Shown piece by piece: positions 8,684 to 15,939 of a stretch of 64,000 bases of DNA. Source of the stretch: JANJUB01 sp031386985. Its GTDB lineage: Bacteria; Armatimonadota; Fimbriimonadia; Fimbriimonadales; Fimbriimonadaceae. Numbering within the stretch: position 1 is the first letter of the stretch; each line of letters starts with the position of its first letter. The notes beneath the pieces are model-generated. The model made no database searches. It saw only the letters and a program-made list of their open reading frames with translations, and was not told the DNA's origin. The DNA lies in assembly GCA_031386985.1 (NCBI GenBank), contig JANNCV010000001.1, positions 62,001-126,000 of the forward strand, in the 5' to 3' direction. A program made the translations under genes and the position numbers.

Positions 8684-8734
8684 CATGGGCTCCCTGCCCA
8701 TGAGCGCCTAGGGCAACTTGCCCAAGGTGCTAGG
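8684..8734. terminator. Two adjacent hairpins between panC and tRNA-Thr
   Basis: CATGGGC-TCCCT-GCCCATG (8684-8702) is followed by a nested hairpin, CCTAG...GGGCA-ACT-TGCCC...CTAGG (8707-8734). The second runs a few bases into the panC 3' end. There is no clear U tract, so termination is only a suggestion; a palindromic repeat is the alternative. Confidence 0.35.
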
Positions 8735-9719
8735 ACAACGCGACGTTATCAATCAAGCGAGTCTTCCCGAGCCAAGCCGCTACGATTAGGCGAGAACCTG
8801 GTTCGGGAGCCTCGATCGGATGCATTTCGGCGCTCACAGCCGCCAGATATTCAACTCGGAATCCGGCGTTGGTGAGGTCGGAGCTGGCCCGATTCAGGTG
8901 TGAAGTTAGGGAACTATCGGGCATTGGAGGGGTCTGTTGAGAAATGACGTCCGGAAAAATCCGGCATCCCTCCAGGGTGCGAAATTGGGGATCTTTGAAC
9001 CCGGGGTCCGCTACGCCTGACCCTGTGCTACTCAGATTTGACCCTTTCAGGGTCACCTGCTCGTCACTCCCAATCGAACGGTCAGAACTGCATGGCGCAA
9101 ATATGTCTGCCCCGGCAACCCCGCGCAAAACCTCATAAATTTTCGGGGCAATCACCCGCTCTTCCGGGCTCAAATAGCGATTTCGGCTCGACATCGCCAG
9201 CCCATCCGGCTCCCTAATGGTCTCACAAAACACCAACTCAACCGGCAAGTACAGGTCCGAAACCATCTTCGCAATCACGCGGCATTGCTGGAAATCCTTC
9301 AATCCAAAATAGGCAACCTGAGGGCGAACCATGCCGAAGAGTTTGTGAACAACCGTCGCAACGCCTTCGAAATGCCCCGGGCGCAGGGGCCCTTCCCAGC
9401 GATCAGCGACTCCGCTCACCCTTACCGTCGTACAGCTTCCACTATAAACTTCCTCAACGGTCGGGCAGAAAACCGCGTCCACACCTGCCGATTCTGCGAG
9501 TTCGAAATCCCGCGCCTCATCGCGTGGATATTTGTTGAAATCCTCGTTGGGACCGAACTGAGTTGGGTTTACAAAAATCGAGGCCACGCAAAATCCGCAC
9601 TCAGCTTTCGCCTGACGCATTAGGCTCAAATGCCCCTCGTGTAGGGCGCCCATCGTGGGAACAAATCCCACGCGAGGGGCCGAAAATTGAAGCTCGGTGA
9701 GTGACCGAATGATTTTCAT
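8730..9719 (-). CDS. panC: Pantothenate synthetase with an in-frame repeat-derived insertion
   Basis: PanC condenses pantoate with beta-alanine using ATP in pantothenate and CoA synthesis. The Rossmann part is canonical: FVPTMGALHEGHLSLMRQAK (HIGH-like motif), SIFVNPTQFGPNEDFNKYPR, and MSSRNRYLSPEER with the KMSKS-like region. The C-terminal end VAAWLGKTRLIDNVALS is also normal. Between LRGVAGADIFAP and LTSHLNRASSDL about 50 extra residues are present, encoded by a hairpin-rich repeat element (8951-9057), which makes the protein 329 residues instead of about 280. The insertion sits in the C-terminal lid domain, probably as an exposed loop. The start ATG 9719 overlaps the panB stop (ATGA). An upstream extension of the frame inside panB is ignored. 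Confidence 0.93.
   Translation of the reverse strand: MKIIRSLTELQFSAPRVGFVPTMGALHEGHLSLMRQAKAECGFCVASIFVNPTQFGPNEDFNKYPRDEARDFELAESAGVDAVFCPTVEEVYSGSCTTVRVSGVADRWEGPLRPGHFEGVATVVHKLFGMVRPQVAYFGLKDFQQCRVIAKMVSDLYLPVELVFCETIREPDGLAMSSRNRYLSPEERVIAPKIYEVLRGVAGADIFAPCSSDRSIGSDEQVTLKGSNLSSTGSGVADPGFKDPQFRTLEGCRIFPDVISQQTPPMPDSSLTSHLNRASSDLTNAGFRVEYLAAVSAEMHPIEAPEPGSRLIVAAWLGKTRLIDNVALS
8951..9057. repeat. Hairpin-rich repeat element inserted in frame in panC
   Basis: The segment contains CCGGA-AAAA-TCCGG (8951-8964), the imperfect palindrome CATCCCTCCAGGGTG (8965-8979), a GAACCCGGGGTCC block, two TGACCCT direct repeats and GACCCT-TTC-AGGGTC (9040-9054). It coincides with the extra ~50 residues of PanC and has no stop codon in the panC frame. 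Elements of this look are dispersed repeats in several bacterial phyla. No second copy was found in this window. Confidence 0.6.
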
Positions 9720-10492
9720 GGCGCGTTTTCGGAAGTTGGAAACTTCCCGGCCCGTACGTCGGCGACATACGCCTCCAGCGCGCTCGCACACAAGTCGCCC
9801 CCAGCGACGTACCGCTTTGAGTGTTTGAAAAGGTGGCTGCCAAACCCGAGTAGATCGTAAAGAACCTGAATTTCGCCATCGCAATCCGGCCCGGCGCCAA
9901 TCCCAATTGTTGGGATCTTGAGCGCTTTAGAAATCGAAGCAGCAAGCTCGGAAGGGATCAGTTCCAAGACAATCGCAAACGCTCCGGCTTGTTCGATGGC
10001 AAGTGCGGCTTCCATCACCATCGCCCCCGATTCCCCTCGCCCTTGAGCCCGAAATCCTCCAAAATTGTTTACCGACTGCGGAGTCATCCCAACGTGCCCA
10101 ATCACTGGAAGCCCCGTCTTCACAATCGCCCGAATTTCATCACAGTAGGTCCCCTCCAGCTTAACCGCCGTAGCCCCCGCCCGGGCAAGTGTCGTTGCTG
10201 ACTCAACCGCCTGTGCCACCGATGCCCCATAGGATCCGAACGGCATATCGGCGGCGAAGAGCGCCCTCGAAACTCCGCGCCGCGCGGCGGACACATGATG
10301 AACCATATGATCCAGAGTGACTGCGAGCGGCGTTGAAAAACCGAGAGCCGTATTGCCAACGGAATCCCCTACCAAGATCAAGTCCGCCCCTGCGCCGTCC
10401 GCGAGGGTGCCCGTGATGAAATCATAAGCCGTAAGGCAAACGATTTTCTCGCCCTTCGCCTTCATCGCGAGTATGCCCGGAGCTGTAACCAT
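9716..10492 (-). CDS. panB: 3-methyl-2-oxobutanoate hydroxymethyltransferase
   Basis: PanB (258 residues) transfers a hydroxymethyl group from methylene-tetrahydrofolate to ketoisovalerate, giving ketopantoate, the first committed step of pantothenate synthesis. Diagnostic blocks are CLTAYDFITGTLADGAGAD, LVGDSVGNTALGF, DMPFGSYG, AVKLEGTY, GHVGMTPQSVNNFGGF and IGIGAGPDCDGEIQVLYDLLG. It is first in a panB-panC operon joined by an ATGA overlap. The product acts in the cytosol as an oligomer in known cases. Its 5' end is 10 bp from the 3' end of the peroxiredoxin gene, on the same strand, so readthrough from that gene is plausible. Confidence 0.97.
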   Translation of the reverse strand: MVTAPGILAMKAKGEKIVCLTAYDFITGTLADGAGADLILVGDSVGNTALGFSTPLAVTLDHMVHHVSAARRGVSRALFAADMPFGSYGASVAQAVESATTLARAGATAVKLEGTYCDEIRAIVKTGLPVIGHVGMTPQSVNNFGGFRAQGRGESGAMVMEAALAIEQAGAFAIVLELIPSELAASISKALKIPTIGIGAGPDCDGEIQVLYDLLGFGSHLFKHSKRYVAGGDLCASALEAYVADVRAGKFPTSENAP

Positions 10493-10502
10493 AGCTCAGA
10501 GT

Positions 10503-10955
10503 TTACTTGGCTAGCCGTTCCCGAACTTCAGCGGCATGTCCGAGCGGCTTCACTTTAGTCCAAATGTGGGCAATGTCGCCCGATTCATCAAGCAAGAACG
10601 TGGTTCGATCAACTCCCATAAACTTCTTACCCATGAAGGTTTTCTCGATCCACAACCCGCAAGCCAAGCACAGCTCTTTCTCTGTATCCGCCAGCAACGA
10701 GAATTTCAGGGAAAACTTCTTGATAAACTTGATGTGGGACTTGACCGTATCCGGGCTCACTCCGATCAACCAAACATCGCCAAAATTATCGTATGCGTCG
10801 CGAAACTCGCACGCTTCTGTTGTTCACCCGGGGGTGCTGTCTTTGGGATAGAAAAAGAGCACAGACTTCTTTCCGAGCAGATTTTCGTTCGTAACAGTGA
10901 AACCGTTTTGATCGCTTAGAGAAAACGGTGGAAAGGGCTGGCCAACTTCAAGCAT
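10503..10955 (-). CDS. bcp: Candidate selenocysteine peroxiredoxin (Bcp/PrxQ type), in-frame UGA at the catalytic position
   Basis: A thiol (here probably selenol) peroxidase of the Bcp/PrxQ group, about 150 residues, the normal family length. Reading from ATG 10955 gives MLEVGQPFPPFSLSDQNGFT, then VLFFYPKDSTPG, then codon 44 = UGA (10826-10824), then TTEACEFRDAYDNFG and WLIGVSPDTVKSHIKFIKKF, continuing in the same frame to the stop at 10503. In Bcp the residue after TPG is the peroxidatic cysteine, and Cys49 (U-x4-C) is the resolving cysteine. A hairpin with bacterial SECIS geometry follows the UGA. Translation from the internal ATG at 10769 would lack the active site. Alternatives are a nonsense mutation or a base-call error, both less likely given the hairpin. 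No selenocysteine machinery genes are in this window. Confidence 0.82.
10795..10814 (-). promoter_or_regulatory. Candidate bacterial SECIS hairpin
   Basis: Nine bases after the UGA codon the mRNA reads GCGT-GCGA-GUU-UCGC-G-ACGC: eight base pairs with one bulged G and an apical GUU loop. The first loop base is G and it lies 18 nt after the UGA, within the 16-37 nt window described for bacterial SECIS elements. The hairpin is entirely within the coding frame, as bacterial SECIS elements are. Confidence 0.75.
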
Positions 10956-10976
10956 CACCAAAGCCTACCTCTCCGC

Positions 10977-10982
10977 TACAAT
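10977..10982 (+). promoter_or_regulatory. -10 element (TACAAT) of the aldehyde dehydrogenase gene
   Basis: TACAAT is followed by 6 bases and ATG 10989, a leaderless arrangement. The divergent peroxiredoxin start is 33 bp away. Confidence 0.6.
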
Positions 10983-10988
10983 TGAAAC

Positions 10989-13268
10989 ATGAGCGTCACG
11001 GACATTCTTGAGAGCATGGAATACGGCCCCGCGCCCGAGAGTCCGCAGTTTGTGAATGAGTGGCTCGACCACCATCAGCGCCGATTCGGTCAGTTCATCG
11101 GAGGTTCTTGGGTTCAGAGTAACGAGAGCTTTGAAGTCTTTAACCCCGGAAATGGCTCAGTCATTTGCACCGTGGGCCAGACCGATGATGCCCAAGTTGA
11201 TGCCGCTGTGCGGGCCGCGCGCACTGCTCTGCCCTTGTGGCAGGGTTTGACCGGAGAAGAGAGGGGGCGGTACCTCTATGTAATCGCTAGGCAGATTCAA
11301 AAACACGCCCGCCTCTTCGCCGTTTTGGAGAGCATGGATAACGGAAAACCCATCCGCGAGACTCGCGATCTCGATATTCCTCTGGCTGCGCGCCATTTTT
11401 ACTACCATGCGGGATGGGCCGCCCTCCTTGAGACTTCGTTCCCCAATCATCAAGCGTTGGGCGTTTGCGGCCAAATTATCCCCTGGAATTTTCCGCTTCT
11501 GATGCTCGCCTGGAAAATCGCTCCCGCTTTGGCCTGCGGGAACACGGTTGTTCTGAAGCCCGCCGAATTCACTCCTCTAACGGGATTGCTCTTTGCCGAA
11601 ATCTGCACCGCCGCCGGCCTACCGGCGGGAGTCGTAAACATCATCACCGGTGACGGCGCATGCGGAGCCGCCCTCGTCAATCACCCCGATGTCAACAAGA
11701 TTGCGTTCACGGGATCAACGGAAGTTGGTCGAATCATACGAAGAGCCACCGCTGGCACAGGCAAAAAACTCTCCCTCGAGCTCGGCGGAAAATCACCTTT
11801 CATCGTGTTTGAAGATGCGGATTTGGATGGTGCAGTAGAGGGCCTTGTGGATGCGATCTGGTTCAACCAGGGCCAAGTTTGTTGCGCGGGATCGCGGTTG
11901 CTGGTTCAAGAGTCTATTGCTGAGAAGTTGCTAAAAAAAATCCGCGCGCGAATGGAAAATCTACGAGTTGGTGACCCGCTGGATAAAGCCATTGATATTG
12001 GGGCAATCGTCGCCCCGGTTCAATTGGAGCGAATCAACGAACTTGTTCAAAAAGGTCTCGAAGAAGGGGCTGAGATTTTTCAGCCGACTTGGGCTTGTCC
12101 TCGCGAAGGCTGGTTTTACCCCCCAACTCTGCTAACTAACGTCGAGCCTGCGTCCACCGTCGCCCAAATCGAAATCTTTGGTCCGGTGTTGGTCGCGATG
12201 ACTTTCCGCACCCCGTGCGAAGCCGTCGAGCTCGCCAACAATACGGTTTACGGCCTCGCCGCCAGCGTTTGGACCGAGAACATCAACCTGGCCCACGATA
12301 TTGCGGCTAGGGTTAAGGCGGGCACGATTTGGGTGAACTGCACGAACCAATTCGATGCTAGTTCTGGGTTTGGCGGGTTCCGCGAAAGCGGCTATGGGAG
12401 AGAAGGTGGACCGGAGGGACTGCGGGAGTATTTGGCAGCGAGCTTCCAGCCCGTGTCCGAGACTTCCAATCTCGCTAACGAATCCAAATCACCCGGACCC
12501 CTCACCCCCTACCCCCTCTCCCCCGGAGGGGCGAGGGGGGAATTGGACCGCACCCACAAGCTCTACATCGGCGGTAAACAGGTTCGGCCCGATGGGAACT
12601 ATTCGTTCGAAGTTGAAGGCCAGGAGATTGCCCGTGGGAACCGGAAGGACATTCGCAACGCCGTAGAAGCCGCCCAAAACGCTGCCAAAGCGTGGGCGAA
12701 TACGCCCGCATTTACTCGCGCCCAAATCCTTTACTACCTCGCTGAAAATCTTCAAGACTGGGGACCCAACCCGGTTTTCGAATGCGCGGCGATGACTGAT
12801 AAGTTCGAGGGATCGGTGCATGAGGTGCCGATGCGGGGCTTTACGTACACGAGAAATGAGCCTATAGGCGTCATCGGAATCGTTTGCCCAAATTCAACCG
12901 AGGGTTTGCTCAAACTGACCTGCATGGCGATTGGGATGGGAAACACGGTTGTCGTCATCCCCAGCTCCGAGAATCCGATCCCCGCCGTTGAACTCTATCG
13001 CATTCTAGAGATGTCCGATATCCCCGCCGGCGTCGTGAACATCGTAACCGGATTACAGGATGAGCTCATCCCCACCCTTGCGGATCACGATGGCGTTGAT
13101 TCGATTTGGTATTTTGGGCCGCCTGAAGGGGCCGCAGATGTCGAACTCAGGTCTTGCGGGAACCTGAAACAGACTTGGGCTACCCGGTACGAGCCTTGGC
13201 TAGACATTCGCTACCTGTGCGAGAGAGCAACGCAGGTCAAGAATATCTGGATTCCGATGGGGGAGTAA
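10989..13268 (+). CDS. Two-domain aldehyde dehydrogenase (ALDH16-like)
   Basis: A 759-residue protein with two ALDH-like units. Unit 1 (~30-490) is a complete NAD(P)-dependent aldehyde dehydrogenase: PWNFPLLMLAWKIAPALACG, FTGSTEVGR, LELGGKSPF with the general-base Glu, and the catalytic Cys in FNQGQVCCAGSRLLV. Unit 2 (~520-759) starts LYIGGKQVRPDGNYSFEVEG and contains NEPIGVIGIVCPNSTEGLLK and IPAGVVNIVTG, but stops before a catalytic Cys/Glu pair, as in the ALDH16 family, where the second unit is structural. The linker includes SPGPLTPYPLSPGGARGE, the translation of a dispersed repeat element. Substrate is unknown. Start ATG follows a TACAAT hexamer by 6 bases. It is 19 bp from carA. Confidence 0.85.
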   Translation: MSVTDILESMEYGPAPESPQFVNEWLDHHQRRFGQFIGGSWVQSNESFEVFNPGNGSVICTVGQTDDAQVDAAVRAARTALPLWQGLTGEERGRYLYVIARQIQKHARLFAVLESMDNGKPIRETRDLDIPLAARHFYYHAGWAALLETSFPNHQALGVCGQIIPWNFPLLMLAWKIAPALACGNTVVLKPAEFTPLTGLLFAEICTAAGLPAGVVNIITGDGACGAALVNHPDVNKIAFTGSTEVGRIIRRATAGTGKKLSLELGGKSPFIVFEDADLDGAVEGLVDAIWFNQGQVCCAGSRLLVQESIAEKLLKKIRARMENLRVGDPLDKAIDIGAIVAPVQLERINELVQKGLEEGAEIFQPTWACPREGWFYPPTLLTNVEPASTVAQIEIFGPVLVAMTFRTPCEAVELANNTVYGLAASVWTENINLAHDIAARVKAGTIWVNCTNQFDASSGFGGFRESGYGREGGPEGLREYLAASFQPVSETSNLANESKSPGPLTPYPLSPGGARGELDRTHKLYIGGKQVRPDGNYSFEVEGQEIARGNRKDIRNAVEAAQNAAKAWANTPAFTRAQILYYLAENLQDWGPNPVFECAAMTDKFEGSVHEVPMRGFTYTRNEPIGVIGIVCPNSTEGLLKLTCMAIGMGNTVVVIPSSENPIPAVELYRILEMSDIPAGVVNIVTGLQDELIPTLADHDGVDSIWYFGPPEGAADVELRSCGNLKQTWATRYEPWLDIRYLCERATQVKNIWIPMGE
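12484..12545. repeat. Dispersed C/G-rich palindromic repeat, in-frame copy in the ALDH linker
   Basis: The element runs from AATCCAAATCACCCGGACCC through CTCACCCCCTACCCCCTC to a hairpin of CCCCTCTCCCC paired with GGGGCGAGGGG. A related copy in the opposite orientation is at 46731-46800, sharing the TCCAAATCACCCGGA block. It is translated without interruption. Confidence 0.65.
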
Positions 13269-13287
13269 GGTATCCTTCAGCCCCAGC

Positions 13288-14394
13288 GTGACACGAAAAC
13301 TAGTCCTGTCCGATGGCTCCCATTTTGAAGGCGCCCCCCTTGGTGCCGATTGCGATGGAATTGGTGAAGTCGTCTTTAACACCGGCATGACCGGCTACCA
13401 AGAGATTCTCACGGACCCCAGTTATGCCGGGCAGGTCGTACTGCTAACCTATCCGTTGATCGGAAACTACGGCATCAATGAAGATGATTTTGAATCTGAT
13501 CGGTTACAACCATCGGGTTTGATTGTGCGAGAGGCGTGCGAGATTCCTTCGAATTGGCGTGCCACCAAATCGCTGGATCAACTCATGAAGGAGCGCAATC
13601 TGGCCGGAATCCAGGGGGTGGATACTCGGGAGATAACCAAACGAATCCGGTCTGGCGGAGTGACGATGGGGATCATTACGGACGGAGATCTGGAGACGGC
13701 TCTTGCCCATTTAGGCGAGAGTCAGGCCTATGATGAAAGCGATTTTGTGTATTCAGTCACGACGAAAGCTCCGTATGCGTGGGGGTTTTCGGGGAAGGAG
13801 AGCGTCGAATCTAGCTCCGAAGGCTGGAAAGCTCGCCTCGTTGTGCTTGACTGCGGGCTCAAATTTAACATCCTGCGTCGGTTTACAGCGGCGGGATGCC
13901 GGTGCATCGTCCTACCCGCCACGGCGAGCGCCGATGAAGTGATGGCATGGAATCCGGATGGAATCTTGCTCTCTCCTGGACCCGGCGATCCAGCGCGCCT
14001 CGGTTCTGTGGTCGAAACGGTGCGACTGCTGCTTGGTCAACGACCCATCTTTGGGATTTGTTTAGGGAATCAACTCCTTTGCCAGGCGGTCGGGGGGACA
14101 ACCTTTAAGTTGAAATTCGGCCATCGTGGCTCAAATCACCCGGTTAAGGACTTGAGAACAGGGGTTGTAACGATTACGTCGCAAAACCACGGATATGCAG
14201 TTGATCCAGAATCGCTCGTCGGGAGCGGCGCAGAAGTGACGCAAATCAACGTGAATGATGGCACTGTAGAGGGCATTGAAGTAAAAGGCGCCGACGCCGC
14301 CAGTATCCAGTATCACCCCGAAGCCGCGCCCGGGCCTTGGGATTCGCGCCCTTACTTTGGGCAATTTGTTGAGCGAATGATCAAGGCTTCCTGA
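13288..14394 (+). CDS. carA: Carbamoyl-phosphate synthase small subunit
   Basis: CarA (368 residues) is the glutamine-hydrolysing subunit of carbamoyl-phosphate synthase, feeding pyrimidine and arginine synthesis. The N-terminal domain has LSDGSHFEGAPLG, VVFNTGMTGYQEILTDPSYA and QVVLLTYPLIGNYGIN. The C-terminal class I amidotransferase domain has Cys258 in FGICLGNQLLCQA and the His/Glu pair in YHPEAAPGPWDS. GTG is the start; a TATCCT hexamer lies 11 bp upstream. carB is not adjacent. The last 14 bp overlap the 3' end of the convergent GH20 gene. Confidence 0.97.
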   Translation: MTRKLVLSDGSHFEGAPLGADCDGIGEVVFNTGMTGYQEILTDPSYAGQVVLLTYPLIGNYGINEDDFESDRLQPSGLIVREACEIPSNWRATKSLDQLMKERNLAGIQGVDTREITKRIRSGGVTMGIITDGDLETALAHLGESQAYDESDFVYSVTTKAPYAWGFSGKESVESSSEGWKARLVVLDCGLKFNILRRFTAAGCRCIVLPATASADEVMAWNPDGILLSPGPGDPARLGSVVETVRLLLGQRPIFGICLGNQLLCQAVGGTTFKLKFGHRGSNHPVKDLRTGVVTITSQNHGYAVDPESLVGSGAEVTQINVNDGTVEGIEVKGADAASIQYHPEAAPGPWDSRPYFGQFVERMIKAS

Positions 14395-15907
14395 AGTTAA
14401 CGCCGGATGCCTCCAGTCGGCTCAAGTGAGGGCCAAGTCTTTCATTGAATGAAGCGAAATCACGGTCTGACCGTCGGCTCCATGCGACCTCGCTAAGCGC
14501 GCAAGCGCGGGGGAAGGCCATGTATTCGACCTTTTTGAAATCGCCGATATACTCCGTCCAAATCTGGAACTGGCATCCCATTACATGTTTCCCTTGCTCC
14601 GGTGTCATTTCGGGCAAGATGGGCTCATATTCATAGACCTTCTCCAGCGGCAAAAATCCGCCAATGGCCTTAGGCTCGTTCGCGGTATCTCGAGACTGAT
14701 AGAAGTCAAAATACGTGTGAGTTGTTTGAGCCATAACCACGTCGTGGCCGGAGCGAACTGCCTCCATCGCCCCTTCATTGCCTAGCCAAACCATTAGTCC
14801 GGCACCCGGCGCCAGCCCGCCCTCCAAAATCTCCGACCACCCGATTAGGCGTCGCCCTCTGGAGGTCAAGTGCTGATCCATCTGTCGTATGAACCAACTT
14901 TGCAAGTCGTGTTCGCCCTTTAGTCCAAGGGAAGCGATCCGATCTTGAGCGGCTTTGCTTTCTTTCCACTCCTTCTTCGGGCATTCATCGCCACCGATGT
15001 GGATGAATTGACCGGGAAACAGCTGGATTACCTCATCCAACACGTTCTGCATGAACTTGATCGTGCTTGGCTCAGTGTTGAGAACCGTATCAATCACACC
15101 CCAGGTTGTAGCCACCGGCAGTTGGATTCCCGAATTACCTAGTTCGGGATAGGCGGCAATGGCGGCAGTGGCATGCCCCGGCATCTCGATTTCTGGGACG
15201 ATGGTTACAAATCGCGCGGCCGCATATTTCACGATTTCGCGGATCTGAGCTTGCGTATAGAATCCTTCGTGGGGCTTGCCGGTATAGGTGGCGGGCGAGT
15301 AGTTCGTCATCGTGTTGGTTCTTTTGGAGCCAATTGCGGTCAGCTTTGGATACTGCTTGATCTCTATGCGCCAGCCTTGATCTTCGGTGAGGTGCCAATG
15401 AAACGTGTTCATCTTGTGCATCGCAAGCAGGTCTATGAAGCGCATGACATCGGGTACGGGCATAAAATGACGACCAACATCCAGATGTCCGCCGCGCCAT
15501 TTGAACCGAGGATGATCCTCAACGATGCACGCCGGAGCCGACCAATTCGCCTTTGTCTTCGCTGGCCCATAAATTGAGGCTGGAAAGAGCTGAAGCAGCG
15601 ATTGCATTCCGTAAAAAATGCCCGCTGGTTTAGCGGCCTGAATTATGATCCCATCGGCGTCAACTTCCAGCCGATAGCCTTCGTCGCCAAGTCTCGATAG
15701 GCCGGGAGCGATTTTGAGAACTATTCCTTTGCCATCTGCCGAAGAATCGAACTTCAAACTCAGCCCGGTCGCGGTCTTTATGCGTCCACGAAGCAACTCG
15801 CCGACTCCTTTGGTTTGTGGGCTAACTACGATAACGGTTCGGGAGTCAAGACTGAACGAGCCATCCAAGGGTGTGAAAGTGACGGGCAGCGGAATAATGG
15901 GGCACAT
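14381..15907 (-). CDS. GH20 beta-N-acetylhexosaminidase
   Basis: A glycoside hydrolase family 20 enzyme (508 residues) removing terminal beta-linked GlcNAc or GalNAc. The N-terminal GH20b-like domain (~1-130) is followed by the TIM barrel: DVGRHFMPVPDVMRFIDLLA, NTFHWHLTEDQGWRIEIKQY, EIEMPGHATAAIAAYPELG, and the catalytic Asp-Glu pair in FIHIGGDECPKKEW. A later WSEILEGGLAPGA block is also typical. No signal peptide is evident after the ATG at 15907, which I prefer to the TTG six bases earlier. A CATACT hexamer lies 8 bases upstream. It is divergent from the sialidase-like gene, suggesting joint use on amino-sugar glycans, and convergent-overlapping with carA. Confidence 0.92.
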   Translation of the reverse strand: MCPIIPLPVTFTPLDGSFSLDSRTVIVVSPQTKGVGELLRGRIKTATGLSLKFDSSADGKGIVLKIAPGLSRLGDEGYRLEVDADGIIIQAAKPAGIFYGMQSLLQLFPASIYGPAKTKANWSAPACIVEDHPRFKWRGGHLDVGRHFMPVPDVMRFIDLLAMHKMNTFHWHLTEDQGWRIEIKQYPKLTAIGSKRTNTMTNYSPATYTGKPHEGFYTQAQIREIVKYAAARFVTIVPEIEMPGHATAAIAAYPELGNSGIQLPVATTWGVIDTVLNTEPSTIKFMQNVLDEVIQLFPGQFIHIGGDECPKKEWKESKAAQDRIASLGLKGEHDLQSWFIRQMDQHLTSRGRRLIGWSEILEGGLAPGAGLMVWLGNEGAMEAVRSGHDVVMAQTTHTYFDFYQSRDTANEPKAIGGFLPLEKVYEYEPILPEMTPEQGKHVMGCQFQIWTEYIGDFKKVEYMAFPRACALSEVAWSRRSDRDFASFNERLGPHLSRLEASGVNFRKP

Positions 15908-15939
15908 TTGCAATTAGTATGCCTGTGCCAAAATGACCC

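Noticed and set aside
10507..10919. Two overlapping plus-strand frames opposite the peroxiredoxin
   Set aside because: They are antisense to a well-conserved peroxiredoxin frame and show no family features.
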